From positions 62,001-126,000 of the forward strand of contig CAYWSX010000002.1 of the NCBI GenBank assembly GCA_964461115.1: 64,000 nucleotides of DNA, read 5' to 3'. Position 1 is the stretch's first letter. Each line of letters starts with the position of its first letter. Made by a program: the position numbers and the translations under genes. Shown here one piece after another: positions 25,019 to 32,930 of this stretch. The notes beneath the pieces are model-generated. The model was given only the letters and a program-made list of their open reading frames with translations. It did not search any database and was not told the DNA's origin. Source of the stretch: RGIG2134 sp964461115 (lineage in GTDB: Bacteria > Cyanobacteriota > Vampirovibrionia > Gastranaerophilales > Gastranaerophilaceae).

Positions 25019-26869
25019 ATGAAAAAGAAACACATAATAACATTAATAATGCTTTTAACGGCAAGTTCAGCGTTTGCAGCTCCTCAGGAGAACATACAAC
25101 CTCCTGTATCCGCTCTTCCTGCTGCCGAAAAGTCGGTTCAAAATAAGAATTTTATCAATAAATTAAAATTTGATTTAAAACTGCACAAAGAAAAATCAGT
25201 GCTGAAAGAAGCAGCTGAGGTTACAGATAGCGCAGTGAAAGAAACATCCTCAGGGGCTCCTGAAGTACAGATAAAACCGGAAAAAACAAAAACAAAGAAA
25301 ATCTTTAGAAACTTGGGCAAGAAAGCTCCTGCTGCTGTCGAAGCGGAAAGCCCTAAAATAAATGAGAATGCAGATATTTTCAGTTCCACTGACAATGCAA
25401 AAATACAAAAGCCTAAAGCAGAAATAAAATCCATTTCGCAAATCGAAGAAGATAAGAAAAACATGAGCAGAGGCGAGAGAAGACGTGTAAACCACGAAAC
25501 TTCAAAAATGGATTCAAAAGCACGTCAGGCAGATCTTGCAGACAAGGTTAGCAGTGACAGCTTAGACGAAAAAGTAACGGAATCCACAACCATTAAAGGC
25601 GGCGTTGAGGAAAACGTTCTCGTCACGATAGATGACTGCGTTAAACTTGCACTTATAAACAATCCTACAATTAGATATGCAATGAGCAATTCAGACATTT
25701 ATAAATCCAAAATTGCGCAGGCTTGGTCAGCATTTTTCCCTGAATTCAGCGTAGGTACAGCTTTTTCAAAAAACAAGTTTTTGCCGACTAACTTCAAAGT
25801 TCCTCAGACAAAATACGATTTGTGGAACGCTGTGGCGCTTCAAGGCTCACTTTTATTGTATGACTTCGGTAAAACTCAGGCAAAAGCTAAAATGGCACGT
25901 ACTAATCACGCTGCAACTGTTTCAGACTTGCAAACAGCGTTGAATGATACTGTATACAATGTTAAAGCAGCATATTTTCAGTATTTATATGCTTTGAGGC
26001 AGCAGCAGGTATTGCAGTCCACAGTTGACAAGTTCGGAAAACACTACCTGGAAGCAAAAGCAGGCTATGAAGTCGGTGTAAAGGCTAAAATTGATGTTGT
26101 AACAGCAGAGTACAACCTCTCTAACGCGAAATTAGACTTGATTAAAGCAAAAAATCAGGTTGAAATTTCCAAAGCACAGCTAAACAATACAATGGGGCTT
26201 CCGTCATACTCTAATTACAACGTTACAGATAAACTTGATATAAACGAGTACAACCTTGATTTTGAGCAGCTAATGAACACGGCATACGAGCTTCGTCCGG
26301 AGTTGAAATCCATTGAACAGAAAGCAGAAGCGTCAAGAATTATGGTAAAAGCTTCAAAGTTGGCTTTTGTTCCTGACTTGAAAGGTTTCGGTCAATTAAC
26401 TGTCGGTGGTAAGGAATACGCTGATGATTACGGCTACCAATTAGGCTTGCAGCTTACTTATCCAACAACAAATTTCTTCCTCTTAAAAGAGCAGGTTAAT
26501 GAGGCAAAAGCAACTTACGAACGCGACAGAGCAGATATCGAAAGAAAACGTAATGACGTGTATTTGGATGTAAAAAGCTCATATCTTGACTACAAAAATG
26601 CAAAGGATAGTGTTCCCGTTGCTCACAAGGCTATGAATGAAGCAAAAATGCAGTATGAAATCGCGGCAGGACGCTATAAAACAGGATTGAGCACGGCGAT
26701 TGAGCTTAAAGACGCCGAAGTCACTTACAGAAATGCTCAGCTAAACTACTACAACTCGCTTATGCAATACAACACGTCTGTTGCCAGCGTTGAAAAAATG
26801 GTAGGCGCGCCTATAAAACCTGACAAAAAAGAGGGTGAAATTAATCCCCCTGTAGACGTGAATTTGTAA
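25019..26869 (+). CDS. TolC-family outer membrane channel with a long N-terminal extension
   Basis: The 616-residue protein has a signal peptide (1-20, cleaved after SAFA). A Lys/Glu/Ala-rich stretch of low complexity (about 21-190) follows, then two OEP/TolC repeats (about 205-390 and 415-600). The repeats have VDDCVKLALINNPTI-like and RPELKSIEQKAEASR segments. TolC proteins usually have 430-500 residues, so the extension is unusual. It may be a periplasmic linker or peptidoglycan-binding segment (inference). As third gene of the RND operon it supplies the exit duct. Its end nearly touches the convergent RNase III-like gene. Confidence 0.92.
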   Translation: MKKKHIITLIMLLTASSAFAAPQENIQPPVSALPAAEKSVQNKNFINKLKFDLKLHKEKSVLKEAAEVTDSAVKETSSGAPEVQIKPEKTKTKKIFRNLGKKAPAAVEAESPKINENADIFSSTDNAKIQKPKAEIKSISQIEEDKKNMSRGERRRVNHETSKMDSKARQADLADKVSSDSLDEKVTESTTIKGGVEENVLVTIDDCVKLALINNPTIRYAMSNSDIYKSKIAQAWSAFFPEFSVGTAFSKNKFLPTNFKVPQTKYDLWNAVALQGSLLLYDFGKTQAKAKMARTNHAATVSDLQTALNDTVYNVKAAYFQYLYALRQQQVLQSTVDKFGKHYLEAKAGYEVGVKAKIDVVTAEYNLSNAKLDLIKAKNQVEISKAQLNNTMGLPSYSNYNVTDKLDINEYNLDFEQLMNTAYELRPELKSIEQKAEASRIMVKASKLAFVPDLKGFGQLTVGGKEYADDYGYQLGLQLTYPTTNFFLLKEQVNEAKATYERDRADIERKRNDVYLDVKSSYLDYKNAKDSVPVAHKAMNEAKMQYEIAAGRYKTGLSTAIELKDAEVTYRNAQLNYYNSLMQYNTSVASVEKMVGAPIKPDKKEGEINPPVDVNL

Positions 26870-26876
26870 GCAAAAC

Positions 26877-28175
26877 TCAATGAGTAGTTATTTCTTCTAT
26901 GGTAGCTGTTTTTAGTTTTTCTTTAAGTAGATTCTTAACAAAGTTATAAACTCGCTCATCAGGAAAGGATAGATACAAGGCACCAATTAAGGCTTCAAGC
27001 ATATCGGCGCTATGCTTGTCCGGATGATATCTGCCATCAGAATTATAGTATTTTTCCAGAGCTAACGATTTGCTTATTTCCCCAAAGACTTTATTTGATG
27101 TTAGATATTTGAAATAAGGGGCGGACGGAGCAGCATCTGTAATTGTTTCACTTAGGAATTTGCATGTGTAATAATTTGCAATGCCGTCACCATAATACTC
27201 TAATTCTTGGAAGCAATATGGCTCTTTTCTTATCCCGGGAGTTATGGCACGGGCAATATATTCAATTTTCTCATTATCTTTAATTATATCCAAACTTTCA
27301 CCTTCATTAAGAAAATTTATATGTCTTAATAGAGTGTTGACCTGATTGAACACGCGTTCATTCATAAAATGACGTTTATTGACTGATCTTATGCCACGAT
27401 ATTTAATAGCTTTTATGTTAAGTTCATTTATAGTTTCATCAATAAGCTTTCTCTTTGCTTCAGCCCGAGTATTTCCGATTACCGAAGCTTGTTTTTTATT
27501 GTCTAGATAAGATTCAGCTATGAACTTTCCGCCATTTGTTCTTTTGGTATCTACAATATAGGTTCTTCCTGTAGCTCTGCTATCAAAGTTGTAATAGCTG
27601 TGCAAAAGATTTTCCTTAAATGAAATTCGTTCAGAATAAATCTGATTTTCTAAGTGAGGTCTTAAAAAATCATAGACAAACTCGGTGGATGTAGCTTCTT
27701 CAAGTCTACGCAAAAATAAATTAAATTTTCTTATTTTTTGAGCATCGTTGTCAGCGTTAATATATTCTCCAACACCTGTTGCTTCAATTATATTCGGTAT
27801 AGAAGTTTGTTTTATTGCTTTATCATAGAGAGACAGTGTAAATGAGTTTTGGTAAGCAAGATTTTCTGTTAAATATTTTCTCACCAAACACTCAAAAAGT
27901 AATCCGCCTGAATTTTTATAATACATCGGAATAGACTCCTTAAACGTAGCAACTTCTTTTATTATTTCAGGTGTGAATTTTATATTACTACTCTCATCAA
28001 GACGTGAATTTAAGATATTCATCACTCTTTTTTGGTTATCATCAAGTTTTACTGCGTCTTTTTCAAATACATCAGCATCAGAATCCGCACCCCTAAATGT
28101 ATGAAGTTTTTGCATTACAGATAGATTACTAATAGACAGGGACTTAATATTAACGGGTAAAAAATTAATTTTCAT
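26877..28175 (-). CDS. Divergent RNase III-like protein with internal dsRNA-binding domain
   Basis: The 432-residue protein is not an ordinary RNase III. The C-terminal part (about 315-425) has E326 and D330 in ELEYYGD, and D391 and E394 in ADMLEALIGALYL. These match the four metal-binding acidic residues of RNase III. Residues 183-252 read like a dsRNA-binding domain (KENLLHSYYN; GGKFIAESYLDN; TRAEAKRKLIDETINEL). Residues 55-180 look like a second, degenerate RNase III fold without the acidic set. The start carries HTFRGAD, the F-[KRQ]-G box. A TATACT box lies at 28213-28208. It is divergent from nothing and convergent to the RND operon. The function is likely cleavage of double-stranded RNA (inference). 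Confidence 0.68.
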   Translation of the reverse strand: MKINFLPVNIKSLSISNLSVMQKLHTFRGADSDADVFEKDAVKLDDNQKRVMNILNSRLDESSNIKFTPEIIKEVATFKESIPMYYKNSGGLLFECLVRKYLTENLAYQNSFTLSLYDKAIKQTSIPNIIEATGVGEYINADNDAQKIRKFNLFLRRLEEATSTEFVYDFLRPHLENQIYSERISFKENLLHSYYNFDSRATGRTYIVDTKRTNGGKFIAESYLDNKKQASVIGNTRAEAKRKLIDETINELNIKAIKYRGIRSVNKRHFMNERVFNQVNTLLRHINFLNEGESLDIIKDNEKIEYIARAITPGIRKEPYCFQELEYYGDGIANYYTCKFLSETITDAAPSAPYFKYLTSNKVFGEISKSLALEKYYNSDGRYHPDKHSADMLEALIGALYLSFPDERVYNFVKNLLKEKLKTATIEEITTH

Positions 28176-28242
28176 ATTGATACTTCACAAGATACGCAAT
28201 ATGTTAAAGTATAAGAATAAAAATTTTTGCCTTATTATTTAT

Positions 28243-29358
28243 CTATCTTAACTTTTTGTAAACTTCATTATAAAAAACATCGAACTCATCGTTCAAAATT
28301 GCTAAACGCGCATGTTTCACAAGATTGATAAGAAATTGAATGTTGTGTATAGAGAGCAAAGTCTGTGCCGTGCCTTCGTTTTGGCGGAAAAGGTGCCTTA
28401 TATAGGCACGTGAATGATTTTGGCACGCATAGCAGTCACAAAGCGGATCTAGAGGCAACTCGTCACGCTCAAACTCTTTGTTTTTAATAATTTTGCGTCC
28501 TTCGTGCGTGAAAAACGAGCCATGGCGTGCATTTCTGGTTGGAAGCACGCAGTCAAACATATCGATACCGCGCAAAATACCGTCCAGGAGGTCTTCTGTC
28601 GTCCCTACGCCCATTAAGTAGCGAGGCTTATTTTCGGGTAATAGCGGTGCCGTGAGTTCTACAAATTTATTTTTAATATCAGTAGGTTCCCCAACGCTGA
28701 CGCCGCCAATTGCGTATCCGACTGCGTCATAAGACGAACAAACTCGTGCGCTTTCTTTTCTTAAATCTTCAAAAAATGCGCCTTGCACGATTGGAAAGAG
28801 CGCCTGTTTATCGTTATGTTTCGCCACGAAACATCTTTCGAGCCATCTATGCGTTCTATCCATCGCAGCTTTAGCTTGTGCATAACTGCAAGGGTATGGA
28901 GAGCATTCGTCAAACGCCATAATGATGTCTGCACCTATACTTTGCTGAATTTCCATAGATTTTTCAGGCGAAATAAAATGTTTTTTTCCATCCTTCGTAT
29001 CTCTAAATTCCACACCTTCTTCTGTAATTTTACGATTATTCGCAAGGCTGAACACCTGAAATCCGCCGCTATCTGTCAAAACCGGCTTGTCCCAGTTCAT
29101 CCACCCATGAATTCCGCCAAAATCCTCAATCATTTTGTGCCCGGGTCTCAAATACAAATGATAGGAATTTGAGAGTATTATTTGCGCCCCGCTCGATTTT
29201 ATCTGGTCGTTCGTCAGCATCTTCACGCTCGAATGCGTACCTACAGGCATAAAAATAGGCGTTTCAATGTCACCGTGCGGTGTTCGCAAAAGACCGGCGC
29301 GTGCCCCGGTCTTCTTGCAAGTATGTATTAAATCGTAATTAAAGTATTTATTTGTCAT
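28243..29358 (-). CDS. tgt: tRNA-guanine transglycosylase
   Basis: The 371-residue enzyme exchanges guanine at position 34 of tRNAs for preQ1 on the way to queuosine. Visible are VLTDSGGFQVFSLAN, GGVSVGEP, MGVGTTEDLLDGILRGIDMFDCVLPTRNARHG with the nucleophilic Asp, and the zinc-binding CDCYACQNH segment. Length is normal for the family. Its start overlaps the end of ndk by 11 bases, so it lies second in a two-gene transcript. Confidence 0.97.
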   Translation of the reverse strand: MTNKYFNYDLIHTCKKTGARAGLLRTPHGDIETPIFMPVGTHSSVKMLTNDQIKSSGAQIILSNSYHLYLRPGHKMIEDFGGIHGWMNWDKPVLTDSGGFQVFSLANNRKITEEGVEFRDTKDGKKHFISPEKSMEIQQSIGADIIMAFDECSPYPCSYAQAKAAMDRTHRWLERCFVAKHNDKQALFPIVQGAFFEDLRKESARVCSSYDAVGYAIGGVSVGEPTDIKNKFVELTAPLLPENKPRYLMGVGTTEDLLDGILRGIDMFDCVLPTRNARHGSFFTHEGRKIIKNKEFERDELPLDPLCDCYACQNHSRAYIRHLFRQNEGTAQTLLSIHNIQFLINLVKHARLAILNDEFDVFYNEVYKKLR

Positions 29359-29806
29359 TTTCCATAATTATATCTAATGTCGTTTTCCAGTCAGCGCAAA
29401 CCTCTTCAGGTTTAAAGTAAATAGCGATTTCACGCTCCGCACTAGCTACAGAATCAGACCCATGAACCACGTTATACTCTTTTGATTGTGCGAAATCTGC
29501 TCTAATAGTGCCTACTTCGGCATCATCAGGCTTTGTGGAGCCCATGATATGGCGCGCACCTGCAACCGCGTTGTCTCCCTCGACAACCATTGCAACAATC
29601 GGCCCGCTTGTAATGTAGTTTATTAATCTATTATAAAATGGCTTTTCAACGTGCTCTTCATAGTGCTTAGCGGCAATTTCAAGAGTTGGTTGCAGCATTT
29701 TCATTGCTATAATTTTATACCCTTTGCGCTCAAAACGCGATACGATTTGCCCAACTAATCCTCTTTTTACTCCGTCCGGCTTAACGGCAATAAATGTTCT
29801 TTCCAT
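29348..29806 (-). CDS. ndk: Nucleoside diphosphate kinase
   Basis: The start is the ATG at 29806, where MERTFIAVKPDGVKRG begins. The same frame stays open upstream through the promoter but has no role there. The 152-residue protein has the family length, with the catalytic histidine in NVVHGSDS and the KPDGV phosphate site. It moves the terminal phosphate between nucleoside tri- and diphosphates through a phosphohistidine. It precedes tgt and overlaps it by 11 bases. Two -10 candidates (TATAGT, TATAAA) lie just upstream in the shared divergent promoter. Confidence 0.97.
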   Translation of the reverse strand: MERTFIAVKPDGVKRGLVGQIVSRFERKGYKIIAMKMLQPTLEIAAKHYEEHVEKPFYNRLINYITSGPIVAMVVEGDNAVAGARHIMGSTKPDDAEVGTIRADFAQSKEYNVVHGSDSVASAEREIAIYFKPEEVCADWKTTLDIIMENDK

Positions 29807-29825
29807 GTGTGTAATTCTCCCAAAA

Positions 29826-29838
29826 TTTATACTATAAT
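29826..29838. promoter_or_regulatory. Overlapping divergent -10 boxes between ndk and the MnmC-like gene
   Basis: The plus strand has TATAAT at 29833-29838. The minus strand has TATAGT (29836-29831) and TATAAA (29831-29826). The two genes are only 63 bases apart, so polymerases for the two directions would compete. Confidence 0.45.
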
Positions 29839-29869
29839 TAGAGCATAAAAGCACAGTGAAGGCAATATA

Positions 29870-30946
29870 ATGGGCACAGGAGCGAACGAGGATAAGGTCG
29901 TATTTTGTACGACGAACGATGGCAGCGCGGGGCTGTATAATTTTGAGGTTGATGACATTTATCACTCTTCATACGGCGCATACCGCGAAAGCATGCAAAA
30001 ATTTATCGAAGCAAGCGGCTTTAAAGAATTTATTGTCGCGCATGACAGCGTTCGCGTTCTCGATGTTTGCTATGGTATAGGCTACAATTCCAAAACCGCT
30101 TTAAATGAAATTTTAAAACTCGATAAAATTATTTCCGCAGAATTCGACTGCCTTGAGTACGATAAGAATTTGGTAAATATTTCACCGCTTCTAAAAAAAC
30201 AAAAGGTGGATAATTTTATAAATGAATTTCTAATTAAAAATTCAAACTTGGACAAAGAATACTCTTTTTGGAAAGTACTCAAATTTTTTCATCGAACAAA
30301 TGGATTTTCTCACCTTAATTGGCAAAACTTAGCCTTAATGGGTGCTTTTTTGCAAAATTGTGGGTCATTATTACTCCCTTTGCTCAAAATAACAAGCAAG
30401 CTACATAATATATATTATAATTATATTCCGTTTCGCATTAAAAATGACCAAAAAGCTCGCAAATTGGCTAAAACTACTGTTAAATTCCATACAGCGGACG
30501 CCAGAAAGAGCATTTCAGGCCTTCAGGGCGGGTACAACTTTATATTTCTAGACGCATTCACACCCAAAAAGCTCCCTACTTTGTGGTCATATGAGTTTCT
30601 GAAACAGCTATATAATCTCTTGAATGCAGACGGGGTGCTGATTACATACTCTTCATCCGCCGCCGTGAGGGCAGCAATGGTCGAAATCGGTTTCAAGGTC
30701 GGAAAGTCCGTTGATAAAAATAACAAAATAATTGGAACAGTTGCCGCGAAAGATGAAAATTTGATAAAATATAACTTAGATGATTTTGAGCGCGACTTAC
30801 TCATGACAACCGCGGGAATTTATTACAAAGATGAAAATCTTACGGCCTCCTGCGATGAATTAATCGAGCGAAGGGAGCGCGAAGTAAAAACGTCAGACAG
30901 GATGACATCAAGCAGGTTAAAAAAGAATTATGCAAAAAAAATATGA
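29870..30946 (+). CDS. MnmC-type SAM-dependent methyltransferase
   Basis: The 358-residue protein matches the methyltransferase half of MnmC, which makes the final methyl transfer of mnm5U34 in tRNA. It has the N-terminal DGSAGLYN...YHSSYGAYRES signature, SAM motif I in VLDVCYGIGYN, and FLDAFTPKKLPTLWSYEFL with the acidic catalytic region. An AT-rich insertion of about 70 residues (130-200) and a basic tail make it longer than stand-alone versions. Its end overlaps the FAD oxidoreductase by 17 bases. E. coli MnmC fuses a methyltransferase with a different FAD oxidase, so the coupling is suggestive only. Confidence 0.75.
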   Translation: MGTGANEDKVVFCTTNDGSAGLYNFEVDDIYHSSYGAYRESMQKFIEASGFKEFIVAHDSVRVLDVCYGIGYNSKTALNEILKLDKIISAEFDCLEYDKNLVNISPLLKKQKVDNFINEFLIKNSNLDKEYSFWKVLKFFHRTNGFSHLNWQNLALMGAFLQNCGSLLLPLLKITSKLHNIYYNYIPFRIKNDQKARKLAKTTVKFHTADARKSISGLQGGYNFIFLDAFTPKKLPTLWSYEFLKQLYNLLNADGVLITYSSSAAVRAAMVEIGFKVGKSVDKNNKIIGTVAAKDENLIKYNLDDFERDLLMTTAGIYYKDENLTASCDELIERREREVKTSDRMTSSRLKKNYAKKI

Positions 30947-32407
30947 TGTAATTGTAGCAGGCGGCGGCACGGCAGGTTGTTCCTGCGCGTGGAATTGTGC
31001 AAGTCTGGGACTGAAAACTCTTCTTGTTGAGAAAAACTCTTATCTTGGCGGAGCGATGACCGCTCAAATGGTCATCCCTGCGATGAAAACGACACAGGAG
31101 GGCTTAAATACAGACTTTTTTACCGCTCTTACTGACAAAGCTAGCGGGCAAAATGCCCAAATTACTTACTGTGACGGTAATGAGGGGTGGTTTAATCCGC
31201 TGAAGCTGCATGGTGTGTTACTTGAAATGCTCTCTGAGAAAGGCTGTGAGGTTATTTTAGACGCGGATGTATGCGAAACTGCAAAATCATATATCGACGC
31301 GAAAGATAACAATAATATATCGACATCGCAGCGTGAGATTTTATCGATATGTATCGTGTCGAATTATAGTGATAATATTACAAGCCGCAAAAAGCAAGAA
31401 ATCTTTTCCAAATATTTTATTGACGCAACAGGAGACGGAAATTTATCGAAACTTTGCGGCGCTGAATTTCTTCCTAAAGAGGGTTCTCAAGCAATGTCTT
31501 TGCGATTTATAATGGGCGGTGTAGATAAAAAAACATTCGGAGAGTGGCTTATGGCAGTTGATTCAGACAGAAATGTTACTACTGTATGCGAAATAGGGCG
31601 CGATACGCACTTTTCTACAGCCTGCACTTGGGACACAGCGCCTAAATGGGCGTTAAAGCCCTTTTTCGACGAAGCTGTGGCTTCAGGAACCTTAAAAGAT
31701 AGTGACAGAGCGTATTTTCAGTTGTNNNNNNNNNNNNNNNNNNNNNNNNNNNNNNNNNNNNNNNNNNNNNNNNNNNNNNNNNNNNNNNNNNNNNNNNNNN
31801 NNNNNNNNNNNNNNNNNNNNNNNNNGAAGCTGTGGCTTCAGGAACCTTAAAAGATAGTGACAGAGCGTATTTTCAGTTGTTTTCAGTGGCGGGCGAAACT
31901 GATAAAGTCGCCTTTAATTGCCCGAGAATAATGACTGACGTGGATTTAGACCCTTTAAGTGAAAAGGATAAAGCATATGCAAAAGAACTTGGCACTGGGG
32001 TTATAGGGCGTCTTGCAGCCTTTTGCAGAAGCTATTTTAAGGGATTTAAAAACGCCTATGTATATAAAATTGCGGATGAAGTCGGTATAAGGGAGTCAAG
32101 ACGCGTAAAAGGCAAGTATATTCTGACAAAAGAGGATATTTATGAAGCTAAAAAGTTTGAGTTTCCTGTGGCATACTCAAATTATCCTATAGACGTTCAT
32201 TCGGTAAAGAAAGACAACTCCACGCTTGATTATGTGCAAAGAACCTATGCGGTACCCCTTGAAAGTCTTGTAGTTGAAGGTTTTACAAATCTCTTTGTCG
32301 TGGGACGCTGTTTAAGCGCAGATTTTTATGCTCAAGCTGCCGTGCGCATTCAGCCTACCTGTTTTTCAATGGGGGAAAGCATAGCAAAGCATATTAAAAA
32401 TCTTTAG
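30930..32407 (+). CDS. FAD-dependent oxidoreductase, split by a false assembly gap
   Basis: The gene reads MQKKYDVIVAGGGTAG (FAD-binding GxGxxG) from 30930 into 100 N at 31726-31825 and continues after it. The 55 bases before the gap (31671-31725) are repeated exactly after it (31826-31880). Removing 155 bases joins both parts in frame to 1323 bases, 440 residues. The joined protein matches the FAD_oxidored family, with GIRESRRVKG and a C-terminal LFVVGRCLSADFYAQAAVRIQPTC segment that closes over FAD. The substrate is unknown. It overlaps the methyltransferase gene by 17 bases. Confidence 0.82.
31671..31880. other. 100-N gap flanked by an exact 55-base duplication (assembly join)
   Basis: Bases 31671-31725 and 31826-31880 are identical. 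The N run between them is exactly 100, a conventional filler for unknown length. An overlap of exactly 55 bases is what a de Bruijn assembler using k = 55 leaves at contig ends. The sequence is probably continuous, with no bases missing. Confidence 0.9.
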
Positions 32408-32467
32408 GTGCTTTTACCGGCAAATTATTTTTTTAGGTGTTTTAAACTAAATTAGAGAGGATTAACT

Positions 32468-32926
32468 ATGAAAATTCAAGCTTTAAAAACAACTTATTCG
32501 TCACAAGACGTAAATTTCAAAGGAAACTATTCCAGATTCATACAAGCAAAGTGCAATCCGCAAGTGCACGAGGCTTTGAATTTAATAAAAGCGCCAATGG
32601 AGTTTCTTGCTAAACTTTCTCCTGCTGATTTTATGATTGTGGAATCAAGAAGCAAATTAAATGGTAATGAAAATCAATTTTTATGCTCTATCAAGTTTGA
32701 CGGAGAAAAATCTTGGCAAAGGCTTTCTAACTCAGTATTCTTCCAAAATACTACAAAAACTGCCAATGAAATTGCTGAAGCAACTATTCGTAAAATTTTA
32801 GCCATACTTAAATCCACTAGGTATGAAGGTTTGTATAAAGAAGTCGAAAATTCTGTCAATGTTGTATGCCAAAAAGACAGCAGCCTAAGGAGCGTTTTAA
32901 TAGAAATGCTCAACGCAGGAAAGTAA
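32468..32926 (+). CDS. Small protein with N-terminal F-K-G box
   Basis: The 152-residue soluble protein has VNFKGNYS at 15-22, a clear form of the box shared with other hypothetical proteins here. The rest shows two helices with KTANEIAEATIRKILAIL and a beta-rich middle, without membrane segments or signal peptide. AGAGGA stands before the ATG. No family is recognised. It is convergent with argS, with only four bases between the stops. Confidence 0.65.
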   Translation: MKIQALKTTYSSQDVNFKGNYSRFIQAKCNPQVHEALNLIKAPMEFLAKLSPADFMIVESRSKLNGNENQFLCSIKFDGEKSWQRLSNSVFFQNTTKTANEIAEATIRKILAILKSTRYEGLYKEVENSVNVVCQKDSSLRSVLIEMLNAGK

Positions 32927-32930
32927 GATT

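Noticed and set aside
29807..29965. A longer start for ndk in the same frame
   Set aside because: The first 53 residues would run through the divergent promoter and into the MnmC-like gene; the family starts exactly at ATG 29806.
30930..32407. Reading the FAD oxidoreductase as two partial genes or a pseudogene
   Set aside because: The 55-base duplication around the N run shows a false gap; joined, the frame is complete.
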